64,000 bases of DNA from Streptomyces diastatochromogenes (GTDB taxonomy: Bacteria > Actinomycetota > Actinomycetes > Streptomycetales > Streptomycetaceae): NCBI GenBank assembly GCA_026913215.1, contig JAPTYK010000001.1, positions 1,426,001-1,490,000 of the forward strand, in the 5' to 3' direction. The position numbers and the translations under genes were made by a program. Numbering within the stretch: the stretch's first letter is position 1; the number at the start of each line of letters is the position of its first letter. The notes below the pieces were generated by a model that saw nothing but the letters and a program-made list of their open reading frames with translations, was not told the origin of the DNA and searched no databases. This document shows, in pieces, positions 1-8,871 of the stretch.

Positions 1-1
1 G

Positions 2-49
2 CCCGGGGCAGGCCCCGAAGGCTCCCCCGAGGGCTCCCCCGGCGTCTGA
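2..49 (+). CDS. Possible C-terminal tail of a gene entering from the left edge
   Basis: One plus-strand frame is open from the window edge and stops at a TGA at 47-49. It reads as a Pro/Gly/Ser/Glu-rich tail with a repeated Gly-Ser-Pro-Glu unit. Low-complexity tails like this are common at the ends of streptomycete proteins, but only 15 codons are visible and no domain can be recognised. It could equally be open by chance in GC-rich DNA. Confidence 0.25.
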   Translation, partial: PGAGPEGSPEGSPGV

Positions 50-243
50 CCCGGTGCCCGCCCCGACGCCCCCTCCGGCCGTCCTTCGTCCTGCTTCCCG
101 GCGCCCGGACCGGCGTGCGTGGTCATTGCGCGTCCCCTCCCCAACTGACGTTCCCTGCTTGGGAGTCCATGCAAGCGGAAGGGCAGGCCCCCGCGCCACC
201 CCTGTGGACGAGGACCTGTGGACAACTCCTGTCGGCACGACGG

Positions 244-279
244 GAAGGGGCCCGTGGCGCATGCGCCACGGGCCCCTTC
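244..279 (-). terminator. Perfect stem-loop downstream of the helicase gene
   Basis: The 17-bp arms 244-260 and 263-279 are perfect reverse complements with only AT between them. The structure lies just beyond the helicase stop codon and has no T-tract, as is usual for actinobacterial terminators. The rest of 50-295 shows no gene. Confidence 0.75.
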
Positions 280-295
280 GTGAACCGACGGGCCG

Positions 296-3123
296 TCAGC
301 CGACCGAGCTGTAGGCCACGACGCCGCGCAGCAGTGAGTCCACCGCCTTGCGGGCGTTCTTGGCGACCGTGCTGTTCTCCTTGGGCGCCGCCGCGCGATC
401 TGGCCGAGGACGTCGATCACCTGCTTGCACCAGCGGACGAAGTCGCCCGCGGGCATCTCCGCCTCGCGGAGGACCTCGTCGAGGCTCTTCTCGGAGGCCC
501 ACTGGTAGGCGGCCCAGGCGAAGCCGAGGTCGGGCTCGCGCTGGCCGACGCCGCCCTCCGCCTGGTTGATCTTGAACTCCTCTTCGAGGGCGTCCAGCCG
601 GCCCCAGATCCGGACCATCTCGCCGAGCGCGGCCTTGGCGTTGCCCGTGGGCAGCTTGGGGGCGACGGCGTCGTCGGCCTGCCGCGCCTCGAACACCAGC
701 GCGGAGACGCAGGCGGCGAGTTCGGCCGGGGTGAGGCCCTCCCAGACGCGGTCGCGGAGGCACTCGCTCGCCAGCAGGTCGAGCTCGCCGTAGAGCCGGG
801 CGAGCCGCTTGCCGTTGTCGGTGACCTCGTCCCCGCGCAGGTAGTCGAGCTCGGTGAGGAGCGCGACGATCCGGTCGAAGGTGCGGGCGATCGTGTTGGT
901 GCGGCCCTCGATGCGCCGCTCCAGCTGCTGGGTGTCGCGCTGGAGACGGTGGTAGCGCTCGGCCCAGCGGGCGTGGTCCTCGCGCTCGTCGCAGCCGTGG
1001 CAGGGGTGCGCGCGGATCTCGGTGCGCAGCCGGGCGATCTCGCGGTCGTCGGCCGCCGCGGCGCTGCCGCCGGTGGCGCTCGGGGTTGATGTGCCCGGCC
1101 TTGCTCCGCAGGGCGGAGGCGAGGTCGCGGCGGGACTGCGGGGAGCGCGGGTTGAAGGACTTGGGGATCCTCATGCGCTCCAGCGCCTCGACCGGCACCG
1201 GGAAGTCGATGGAGGCGAGCCTCTTGACCTGCCGCTCGGCGGTGAGGACGAGGGGGCGCGGCCCGTCGTGGTGCTCGAAGCCGCGGTGGCCGTTGGTCCG
1301 GCCGGCCGGGATGCCGGGGTCGAGGACGAGCGCGAGGCCCGCGAACTTGCCGGTGGGGACGTGGATGACGTCGCCGGGCTTGAGCTTCTCCAGGGAGCTG
1401 GCGGCCTGGGCGCGGCGCTGGGCGGCGCCCTGCCGGGCCAGTTCGGTCTCGCGGTCCTTGAGGTCGCGGCGCAGCCGCGCGTACTCCTCGAAGTCCCCGA
1501 GGTGGCAGGTCATGCCCTCGCGGTAGCCCTGGAGTCCTTCCTCGTTCCGCTGGACCTGGCGCGAGATGCCCACGACGGAGCGGTCGGCCTGGAACTGGGC
1601 GAAGGAGGTTTCCAGCAGCTCGCGGGAGCGGTGCCGGCCGAACTGCTCGACGAGGTTGACCGCCATGTTGTACGAGGGCTTGAAGCTGGAGCGCAGCGGG
1701 TACGTGCGCGTGCCGGCGAGTCCGGCGAGGTGGGCGGGGTCGAGTCCGCGCTGCCAGAGCACGACGGCGTGGCCCTCGACGTCGATGCCGCGGCGGCCGG
1801 CGCGTCCGGTGAGCTGGGTGTACTCGCCGGGGGTGATGTCCGCGTGCTGCTCGCCGTTCCACTTGACGAGCTTCTCCAGGATCACCGTGCGCGCGGGCAT
1901 GTTGATGCCGAGCGCGAGGGTCTCGGTGGCGAAGACGGCCTTGACGAGGCCGCGGACGAAGAGCTCCTCGACGACCTCCTTGAAGGTGGGGAGCATGCCG
2001 GCGTGGTGGGCGGCGATGCCCCGCTCCAGGGCTTCGAGCCACTCGTAGTAGCCGAGGACGTGGAGGTCCTCGGTGGGGATCGCGGCCGTGCGGGCCTCGA
2101 CGATCTCGCGGACGCGCTCCCGCGCCTCGTCGTCGTTGAGCCGGAGTCCGGCGTAGAGGCACTGCTGGACCGCGGCCTCGCAGCCGGCGCGGCTGAAGAT
2201 GAAGGTGATGGCGGGCAGCAGTCCCTCGGCGTCGAGGCGCTCGATGACCTCGGGGCGGCCGGGGGTCCAGATGCGGGAGCGCTGGCGGCGCTCGCGCTCG
2301 CGGTCGGCCTCGCGGACCATCTTGCCGCGCCGCCGCTCGCGCGGGTTGTACGTGCGCGTGTTCTCGGTGCGGGCGAGGCGGAGGAGGTCGGGGTTGACCT
2401 CGCGCCGGGACGCGCCGCGGCCGCCGTGGTCGGTCTCCTCCTCGAAGAGGTCGTACATCCGGCGTCCGGCGAGGACGTGCTGCCAGAGGGGTACGGGGCG
2501 GCTCTCCGAGACGATGACCTCGGTGTCGCCGCGGACGGTGTCGAGCCAGTCGCCGAACTCCTCGGCGTTGGACACGGTCGCGGAGAGCGAGACGAGGGTG
2601 ACCGATTCGGGGAGGTGGATGATCACTTCCTCCCAGACGGCGCCGCGGAAGCGGTCGGAGAGGTAGTGGACCTCGTCCATCACCACGTATCCGAGGCCGG
2701 AGAGGGCCTGGGATCCCGCGTACAGCATGTTGCGCAGGACCTCGGTCGTCATGACGACGATCGGGGCGTCGCCGTTGACGCTGTTGTCGCCGGTGAGCAG
2801 GCCGACCTTGTCGTTGCCGTACCGCTTGACGAGGTCGGCGTACTTCTGGTTCGACAGCGCCTTGATGGGCGTCGTGTAGAAGCACTTGCGGCCCTGGGTG
2901 AGGGCGAGGTGGACGGCGAACTCGCCGACGATGGTCTTGCCGGAGCCCGTGGGCGCGGCGACGAGCACGCCCTTGCCCGCTTCGAGTGCCTGACAGGCCT
3001 CGATCTGGAAGGGTCCAGACCGAAGTCGTACAGCTCGCGGAAGGGTGCCAGTGCGGTGCGCTGCTCGGCGTTGCGGGCGCGGGCGGCCGCGTACGCCTCG
3101 GCTGGTGTGAGGTCCTCTGTCAT
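296..3123 (-). CDS. HelY/Mtr4-like DEAD/DEAH-box RNA helicase (frameshifted in this sequence)
   Basis: An SF2 helicase of the Ski2/Mtr4-like group, orthologous in position to mycobacterial helY. Such enzymes unwind RNA using ATP. Visible motifs are Walker A APTGSGKT, motif II DEVHYL, motif III SAT and motif VI TGRAGRRG, followed by a long C-terminal helical region. The start taken is the ATG at 3123 (MTEDLTPAEAYAAARARN). The frame breaks near 3010 (one base lost), 1070 (one gained) and 390 (one lost). Correcting these gives about 942 aa, normal for the family. The first break separates the N-terminus from Walker A, so raw translation would miss the true start. It lies upstream of tat genes on the same strand, with a terminator between. 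Confidence 0.88.
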
Positions 3124-3223
3124 CTTGTCGTCGAGCCTACCCGCCACCTGTGACAGTGACGCGATCTTTATCGAGGGGATGCGGAGGGTGTGGTTCCGGG
3201 GGGTGAATTCCCTGGTCACGAGG

Positions 3224-3256
3224 ACGGTCCCCCCGGACGGTGTCCGGAGGGACCGT
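3224..3256 (-). terminator. Stem-loop between tatC and the helicase gene
   Basis: Arms 3224-3238 and 3242-3256 (15 bp, one mismatch) flank a 3-nt loop. It lies 3' of tatC on the minus strand and upstream of the helicase start, so the two are probably separate transcription units. Confidence 0.65.
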
Positions 3257-3298
3257 GAAGGACCGACCGTGGAGGCTCGGCCGGGGGGCCGTACGGGA

Positions 3299-4246
3299 TC
3301 AGGTGACGTCGTCGTACCCGTTGAGGCGCTGGGCGCCCGTTCCGCCGTGCTCCCCGGTGGACTGCTCGGGCAGGGTGCGGGCGGCGCCCACGGGCTCCAC
3401 GGCTCCGACGGCCTCGGGGGTGAGGTCGAGCGAGGAGGCCTCGTCGTCGTCGAGCTCGGCGTCCGGGTTGGCGCGCTTGCGCCGCCGGTCGTTGAGGAGG
3501 GAGAAGGCGACGGCCCCGAAGTACAGGATCGTGATCGGCCCGGCGAGGGCGATCATGCCGACGGGGTCGGTGGTCGGGGTGATGACGGCGCCGAAGATGA
3601 AGACGCCCATGATCACGCCGCGCCACCAGCCGGCCATGCGGCGGCCGGAGAGGACGCCGGTGAGGTTCAGCATCACCAGGACGAGCGGGAGCTCGAAGGC
3701 GAGGCCGAAGACGAGCACCATGCGCAGGGTGAAGTCGAGGACGTCGCCGAGCGAGAGGATGTTCGCGGAGCCCTCGGGCGTGAGGCTGATGAGGACCTTC
3801 ACGCTGACCGGGAGGATGAGGTACGCGAGGTAGGCGCCGGCGGCGAAGAGCGGCACGGCCGCGCCGACGAAGGCGTACGTGTACTTCTTCTCGTTCTTGT
3901 GCAGTCCGGGCGCGATGAAGGCCCAGAGCTGGTAGAGCCAGACGGGGCTGGCGACGACGAGGCCCGCCGTCAGGGACAGCTGGATCGTCGTGCTGAAGGG
4001 GGCCATCAGCGTGTTGAAGGACACGATGGCGCAGTTGCCGCCGTTGCTGTTGACGCCCGGCGGGCAGGTGGGCACCGATCGCGTCAGGAACTGCATGAGC
4101 TCCTCGCTGTACACGAGGGCCACGATCGTCACCGCGGTGATGGCGAGGAGACCCTTCGCCAGTCGGTTGCGGAGTTCACGCAGGTGCTCCACGAGGGGCA
4201 TCCGGCCCTCGGGATCCTTCTCCTGCTTGCGGGCAGACTTGAGCAA
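3299..4246 (-). CDS. tatC: Sec-independent (Tat) protein translocase subunit TatC
   Basis: The multi-spanning receptor of the twin-arginine translocase, which recognises RR signal peptides of folded proteins at the cytoplasmic membrane. The 315-aa protein opens with a short basic tail and the typical amphipathic MPLVEHLRELRNRL segment. Hydrophobic spans follow, with the conserved periplasmic FNTLMAPF and the cytoplasmic loop WLYQLWAFIAPGLHKNEK. The last 70 residues form a charged, poorly conserved tail, longer than in E. coli but normal for actinobacteria. It follows tatA on the same strand, 60 bp away with a hairpin between. A probable substrate, the RR-signal beta-propeller at 39.8-40.7 kb, is in the same window. 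Confidence 0.97.
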   Translation of the reverse strand: MLKSARKQEKDPEGRMPLVEHLRELRNRLAKGLLAITAVTIVALVYSEELMQFLTRSVPTCPPGVNSNGGNCAIVSFNTLMAPFSTTIQLSLTAGLVVASPVWLYQLWAFIAPGLHKNEKKYTYAFVGAAVPLFAAGAYLAYLILPVSVKVLISLTPEGSANILSLGDVLDFTLRMVLVFGLAFELPLVLVMLNLTGVLSGRRMAGWWRGVIMGVFIFGAVITPTTDPVGMIALAGPITILYFGAVAFSLLNDRRRKRANPDAELDDDEASSLDLTPEAVGAVEPVGAARTLPEQSTGEHGGTGAQRLNGYDDVT

Positions 4247-4270
4247 CCCACGTCCTCATCTCGTGCGGCA

Positions 4271-4293
4271 GGCCGCCGCACGGTGCGGCGGCC
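4271..4293 (-). terminator. Short GC hairpin between tatA and tatC
   Basis: Arms 4271-4281 and 4283-4293 are perfect 11-bp reverse complements with almost no loop, so the inner pairs must open. Lying between two genes of one complex, it may act as an mRNA-processing or attenuation element that sets the TatA:TatC ratio rather than as a full terminator. Confidence 0.5.
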
Positions 4294-4306
4294 GCGGCGG
4301 ACCGGG

Positions 4307-4588
4307 TCAGCGCTTGGTGGTGTCCGAGGGCTCGGCCACGGGACGCGCGCTGGTCACGTCGCCGGGGGCGGCCTGGATGGTGCGCGGGGCGGCTTCCTGC
4401 GTCCCGGCCTGCGGCGGGTCGGCGGGGGCGCTCTGCTGGTCTTCCGCCTTCATCGCCTTGGCCTCGCTCTTGAGGATGCGGGCCGACTTGCCCAGCGAGC
4501 GGGCCATGTCGGGAAGCTTCTTGGCGCCGAACAGGAGGATGACGACGACGAGAATGAGGATGATCTCGGTGGGGCCGAGCCTACCCAT
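4307..4588 (-). CDS. tatA: Twin-arginine translocase pore subunit TatA
   Basis: A 93-aa TatA/E family protein that oligomerises to form the Tat conducting element. It has the classic architecture: a short N-terminal [20 protein letters not shown] membrane helix with the FGxKK hinge, an amphipathic helix ([18 protein letters not shown]), then an acidic, proline-rich disordered tail. It starts with ATG and is the promoter-proximal gene of the tatA-tatC pair. Confidence 0.96.
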   Translation of the reverse strand: MGRLGPTEIILILVVVILLFGAKKLPDMARSLGKSARILKSEAKAMKAEDQQSAPADPPQAGTQEAAPRTIQAAPGDVTSARPVAEPSDTTKR

Positions 4589-4773
4589 AGCTGTTTACCT
4601 TCTTCACCGAGGCGACATGGAGTGCGTGCCCGGCGGGTCGGACATGCGTCCGGCCACCGCGCTGCCTGCGATCGTAACCCGCAGGAGTAAACGCGGGGCA
4701 ATGCCCGTGCATACTCCCGATTGCGCCCCACGGGACCTGACCGGGGCCGCTTCACGCAGCGTACGGCACGGGC

Positions 4774-4971
4774 TCAGCGGAGCGACTCACCGGTGCGGGC
4801 GAGGCCGACGGCGGCGGTCTCCAGCTCTTCGGCGGCCCGCTGGATCCGCTCCGTGGTGCGGGCCACTTGACGGCCGAGGCGCTGGACCTCCAGGAACACC
4901 TTGACGGCGAGGACGCCGAGGACGGCGAGGCCGAGGAAGCCGAGGGCGATGGCGAGCATGGGCCAGAACAT
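4774..4971 (-). CDS. Small single-pass membrane protein with coiled-coil tail
   Basis: A 65-aa protein with one N-terminal transmembrane helix (about residues 4-26) followed by a heptad-like helix rich in Gln, Arg, Thr and Glu. The organisation resembles DUF948-type membrane-anchored coiled coils, but the protein is too short to assign firmly. It lies between tatA and a zinc-ribbon gene, all on the minus strand. The 185 bp separating it from tatA shows no clear gene. The function is unknown. Confidence 0.7.
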   Translation of the reverse strand: MFWPMLAIALGFLGLAVLGVLAVKVFLEVQRLGRQVARTTERIQRAAEELETAAVGLARTGESLR

Positions 4972-5006
4972 GTGCTGAGCCTAGACGTTGCGTGCGCGCG
5001 GATCGT

Positions 5007-5291
5007 TCAGACGGTGGTGTGGAGGCGCAGGGTGCGGACTCCGCCGCCGGTGAGGAGTTCGACGATGCGCTCGCCCGCGGGCTTGCGGACGGAGCTGCCG
5101 CACTCGGGGCAGGTGAAGGAGTAGAAGGTGGTACGGCGGCTGGCCCCGATGGCCAGCCGCAGGGAACTCGCGGAGAGTTCGAAGCGCGAGCGGCAGTCGG
5201 GGCAGGCGGCCTTGAAGAGGACCGGGGCCATGGACGCCGCAAAACCGTGCATCGCGGACATCTCCCTCATCTCTCTCGACTCTGGCATCAC
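5007..5291 (-). CDS. Small zinc-ribbon protein of unknown function
   Basis: Up to 94 aa with two CxxC knuckles, CPDC and CPEC, about 33 residues apart. This is a treble-clef or ribbon expected to bind one zinc. Several in-frame ATG codons are possible. The one at 5252 has GGGAG nine bases upstream and is a good alternative to the longest frame. The C-terminus is a short beta-rich segment. It lies 31 bp downstream of pafC on the same strand, so co-transcription with pafBC is likely. It does not closely match a characterised family. Confidence 0.7.
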   Translation of the reverse strand: MMPESREMREMSAMHGFAASMAPVLFKAACPDCRSRFELSASSLRLAIGASRRTTFYSFTCPECGSSVRKPAGERIVELLTGGGVRTLRLHTTV

Positions 5292-5322
5292 GTCAGTATC
5301 AGCGTCCCCGGGGCGGGGAACG

Positions 5323-6276
5323 TCACACTCCCTCGTACGCGGCGAGCGCGGCGGCCGCCGCCGTCCTCGCGCTGTCGGCCAGCTCCGCCGGTGCGACGAT
5401 CCGCCCGTCGCTGCCGAGCCGCAGCGCCAGCCTGCGCAGCGAGGCCGGGTCCGGCGTCCGCAGCGTGATCCGCAGCCCGCCGTCCTGCAGCTCCTCGGCC
5501 CGGTCGTGCGGGTAGTACTCGGCGACCCAGCGCCCGCCGGGCCCCACCTCGACCACGACCTCCGGGTCGTCGGCCGACGGCTGCACCAGGCCCTCGGAGA
5601 GGTCGCGCAGCTCCAGCTCCGGCGGCGCCGCGTGCTCGTCGAGGATCCGGATCTCGACGACCCGGTCGAGCCGGAAGGTCCGGCGCGCCTCGGAGAGCCG
5701 GCACCACGCCTCCATGTAGGTGTGGCCGACGGCGAAGAGCCGGATCGGGTCGACCTCGCGCTCGGTGAGCTCGTCGCGCGCGGGCGAGTAGTACCGCACC
5801 CACAGCCGTCTGCGCTCCGAGATGGCCCGGTCGACCTCGGCGAAGACCCCGCCCTCGGACTCGAAGGTCACCGAGAGCCGGGCGCTGGCCCCGGCGGCCT
5901 CCCCGGCCGCCGCCTCCAGCTTGGCCGTGGCGCGCAGCAGGGCGTCCCGGTCGCCCTCCCGGAGCCCCGGCAGGGTCGCGACGGCCCGGGCGGCCACGAG
6001 CAGCGCGGTCGCCTCGTCGGCGGCGAGCCGCAGCGGCTCCGCCACGTCGTCCGGGTTGTGCCACCAGATCCGGTCGCCGTCGGTGTCGATGTCGAGGAGG
6101 TCGCCGCCCCGGAAGCTGGTGCCGCACATGGGCAGCACGTCCAGGTCGGAGATCAGCTCGTCCTCGGTGATCCCGAAGGCGCGCGCCACGTCGGCGACGT
6201 GGGCGCCGGGGCGCTCACGGAGATAGGTGACGAGGGAGAGCATCCGCCTCGTCTGGTCGATCGCGTTGGCAGCCAT
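5323..6276 (-). CDS. pafC: WYL-domain transcriptional regulator PafC
   Basis: A 317-aa protein with an N-terminal winged-helix region (SLVTYLRERPGAHVADVARA), a central WYL domain (WVRYYSPARDELTEREVDP, with FAVGHTYMEAWC) and a C-terminal WCX extension. PafB and PafC form a heterodimer that, in mycobacteria, activates the LexA/RecA-independent DNA-damage response. The ATG at 6276 was chosen because the preceding pafB stop is 16 bp away. The reading frame is intact. It lies directly downstream of pafB, as in other actinobacteria. Confidence 0.93.
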   Translation of the reverse strand: MAANAIDQTRRMLSLVTYLRERPGAHVADVARAFGITEDELISDLDVLPMCGTSFRGGDLLDIDTDGDRIWWHNPDDVAEPLRLAADEATALLVAARAVATLPGLREGDRDALLRATAKLEAAAGEAAGASARLSVTFESEGGVFAEVDRAISERRRLWVRYYSPARDELTEREVDPIRLFAVGHTYMEAWCRLSEARRTFRLDRVVEIRILDEHAAPPELELRDLSEGLVQPSADDPEVVVEVGPGGRWVAEYYPHDRAEELQDGGLRITLRTPDPASLRRLALRLGSDGRIVAPAELADSARTAAAAALAAYEGV

Positions 6277-6292
6277 GCGGTACGTCTCCCCC

Positions 6293-7247
6293 TCAGCCCT
6301 TGGCCACGGCGCGCAGCCGCTCCACCACGTCGGCCCGCAGATCGGCCGGTTCCAGTACGACGACGTCGGGGCCGAACTCGACGAGCCAGGCGTCGAGCCC
6401 GTGCCCGTACGGGATCTCCAGCTCGTCCCAGCCGTCGTCACCCTCGGTCACGGCCTGGGCACGGGCCCGCAGCGGATAGCCGCAGCCGCCCGCAGCCGGA
6501 TCCGCGCGGAGCGGGTGGCGGTCTCGCCGGCCCAGCTCTCGACGGTCTCCCGGACGGTCACGACGTCGGGCACGGGCACGGTGAAGGCGCCGGCCCGGGA
6601 GCGGACCTTGCCCGTGATGCGGGAGAGCCGGAAGACGCGCTCGGCACCGCGGTCGCGGTCCCAGCCCGCCAGGTACCAGTGGCCGCGCCAGCATTCGAGG
6701 GTCCAGGGCTCGACGTGGCGGGTCTCGGGGCGGGCGGCGTTGGCCTTGCGGTAGTCGAAGACGACGGGCCGGCGGTCGCGGCAGGCCAGCATGAGCGGCT
6801 CGAAGGCGGCCTCGCGGACCGGGATGCGCGGTTCGAGGGCGCTGGGCTGGGTGTCGTACGAGTCCTCCGCCTCGGGCATGCCGGCGGCGCGGAGCTTCTG
6901 GAGGGCGCCGCTGGCGGCCCCGGCGAGCCGGGCCTGCTGCCACACCTGGCGGCGAGGCCGAGCGCGGCGGCCTCCTCGGCGTCGAGGGTGATCGGCGGCA
7001 GCCGGTTGGAGTCGCGGCGGGCGAGGTAGCCCGTCTCGCCCTCCAGGTTCTCGACGGTCTCGATGACCAGGCCGAGCTCCCTCAGGTCGTCCTTGTCCCG
7101 CTCGAACATGCGGTTGAAGGCATCGTCGCCGCTCGCTTCGAGGTACGCCTCGATGGAGCCGCGGAGCTCCCGCTTGCTCAGCGGGCGACGCGTCCCGAGC
7201 AGGCACAGCGCGAGATTCATCAGCCGCTCGGACTTGGCAATCGCCAT
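6293..7247 (-). CDS. pafB: WYL-domain transcriptional regulator PafB (two frame breaks)
   Basis: Partner of PafC. The N-terminus MAIAKSERLMNLALCLLGTR carries the helix-turn-helix. The WYL core includes RPVVFDYRKANA and the WYLAGWDRDR segment. The coding frame shifts near 6951 and again near 6485, both at G/C runs. Restoring one base at each gives 318 aa. The ATG at 7247 is preceded by an intergenic stretch holding the FKBP terminator, so pafB probably starts its own transcript. No stop falls in the repaired frame, which argues for sequence error rather than decay. Confidence 0.9.
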
Positions 7248-7322
7248 CGCCGCCCCGCACCCTTCCGCCGGATCCACTTCTCGGACGTCCGACCGTACCG
7301 CTCCGGGGTCTCGGGACAAAAG

Positions 7323-7355
7323 CCGAGGGCCCCCGCCGTGGAGGCGGGGCCTCGG
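7323..7355 (-). terminator. Bulged stem-loop after the small FKBP gene
   Basis: A GC-rich inverted repeat with a small bulge; arms begin at 7323 and end at 7355 around the loop GTGGA. It lies about 30 bp beyond the FKBP stop codon and upstream of the pafB start. Confidence 0.6.
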
Positions 7356-7383
7356 AGGACCGTCACCGGTCCGGTACGTCCGA

Positions 7384-7754
7384 TCAGACGGCGACCAGGT
7401 CGCAGACGAAGATCAGCGTCTCGCCCGGGGCGATCGCGCTGCCCGCGCCACGGTCGCCGTAGGCGAGGTGGGCGGGGATGATCAGCTCGCGGCGGCCGCC
7501 GACCTTCATGCCCTGGACACCCTGGTCCCAGCCGGAGATGACCTGGCCGACGCCGAGCTTGAACTGCAGCGGGTGCCGCGGTTCCAGGAGGAGTCGAACT
7601 CCTCGCCCGTGGAGAAGGCGACGCCCACGTAGTGGACCTGCACGAAGTCACCGGCCTTGGCGACCTCGCCGTCGCCCTCCCAGATGTCCCTGATCTTCAG
7701 GTCCTTCGGCGGCTCGCCACCCGGGAAGTCGACCTCGGGCTTCTCGATGCTCAC
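7384..7754 (-). CDS. FKBP-type peptidyl-prolyl cis-trans isomerase, cytoplasmic (frame break)
   Basis: A 123-aa single-domain FKBP after correcting one missing base near 7563. Visible FKBP elements are VQVHYVGVAFSTGEEFDSSW, VISGWDQGVQGMKVGGRREL and IPAHLAYGDRGAG, covering the hydrophobic active-site pocket. It has no signal peptide. The start is GTG at 7754 with GAGGAG seven bases upstream; the ATG five codons earlier would overlap that site. It follows a lipoprotein FKBP gene on the same strand 58 bp away, so the two form a tandem pair with different locations in the cell. Confidence 0.9.
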
Positions 7755-7812
7755 TGAACTGCTCCTCAAACTGATGAACCGCGCGACGATGGAACCGCGC
7801 GAACGGACAGTC

Positions 7813-8754
7813 TTACACCTTCGTCAGGATGTCCACGGCGAAGACCAGCGTGGAGTTCTTCGGAATGCCCTGCTGCTCCTTGTCGCCGAAGGCCTCCGAC
7901 GGCGGGGCGACGATCAGGACGCGGCTGCCGACCTTCTTGCCGACGAGACCGTCCTTGAGGCCCTTCAGCGTGAGCTGCGGGAGCGGGAAGTTCGCGGGCT
8001 TGCCCGTGGTGTAGGTCGAGTCGAAGACCTTGCCGTCCTTCCACAGGGCGGCGACGTAGTTCACGACGACCGTGTCGGTGGCCTTGACGGGCTCGCCGTT
8101 GGCCTCGAGGACGTAGTTCGAGACGAGCTTGGTCGGCGGGTCCGTCTTCGGGAAGGTCAGCGAGGGGGCCTTGCCGTCGGTGTTCGTACCGACCTTCGGC
8201 AGGTTCTTGTCCTCCTGGGCGACCGGGGTGCCCGTGGCGGACTTCGGGATCGTCACGGACTTCACGATGTCCACGACGAAGACGAGGGTGGCGTTGGGCT
8301 TGATGCTGGGCGGCGAGCCGGCCTCGCCGTAACCGAGCGCCGGCGGGATGCCGATCTCGATGCGGCTGCCGACCTTCTGGCCCTCCAGGCCCTTCTCCCA
8401 GCCCTGGATGACCTTGCCCTCACCGAGCGTCACCGAGAAGGGCTGGCCGCGGTCGAAGCTGTTGTCGAAGGGGGTGGTCCCGTCCCAGGCCTGGCCCAGG
8501 TAGTTGACCGAGAGCGCGTCGCCCTTCTTCGTCACCGCGCCCTTGCCCTCGCTGATGACGTTGACCTTGAGGTCCTTGGGCGGGTCGCCCTCGCCCTTGG
8601 AGAGGGTCGGCTTCTCCCCGAACTTCTGCCCCGCGGTGATGGCGGGCAGTCCGTTCTTCATCGAGGCGGAATCGGAGCCCTTGTCGTCGCTGCCGCACGC
8701 CGCTGTGGAGAGCAGCAGCAGCGGGACGACGAGAAGGCCGGCAAGTCGGCGCAC
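7813..8754 (-). CDS. Two-domain FKBP-type peptidyl-prolyl isomerase lipoprotein
   Basis: A 313-aa exported lipoprotein. The N-terminal signal ends in the lipobox LSTAAC at about residues 13-18, so the mature protein would be anchored outside the membrane. Two consecutive FKBP domains follow (about residues 50-150 and 180-313). The first has VNYLGQAWDGTTPFDNSFD and IPPALGYGEAGSPP. The second is more divergent (VVNYVAALWKDGKVFDSTY, APPSEAFGDKEQ). The start is GTG with GAGG upstream. The likely role is folding of secreted proteins. The frame is intact. Confidence 0.92.
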   Translation of the reverse strand: MRRLAGLLVVPLLLLSTAACGSDDKGSDSASMKNGLPAITAGQKFGEKPTLSKGEGDPPKDLKVNVISEGKGAVTKKGDALSVNYLGQAWDGTTPFDNSFDRGQPFSVTLGEGKVIQGWEKGLEGQKVGSRIEIGIPPALGYGEAGSPPSIKPNATLVFVVDIVKSVTIPKSATGTPVAQEDKNLPKVGTNTDGKAPSLTFPKTDPPTKLVSNYVLEANGEPVKATDTVVVNYVAALWKDGKVFDSTYTTGKPANFPLPQLTLKGLKDGLVGKKVGSRVLIVAPPSEAFGDKEQQGIPKNSTLVFAVDILTKV

Positions 8755-8822
8755 GTGTTCCTCGGATCTCAGACGGCACAGTAGTTGTGCCGACACTCTA
8801 GGCGTTCCTCCTGTCACGTCGA

Positions 8823-8851
8823 GGGCCCCGCACGCCGAACGTGCGGGGCCC
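8823..8851 (-). terminator. Terminator after pafA
   Basis: Perfect 12-bp arms 8823-8834 and 8840-8851 flank the loop CCGAA, 20 bp beyond the pafA stop codon. Confidence 0.8.
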
Positions 8852-8871
8852 GGGGGGTCGATACGACCTGA

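Noticed and set aside
1022..4690. A 1222-codon plus-strand frame antisense to the helicase and tat genes
   Set aside because: It is a GC-bias shadow: composition is Val/Gly/Ala/Asp-rich without domains, and the opposite strand has clear conserved genes.
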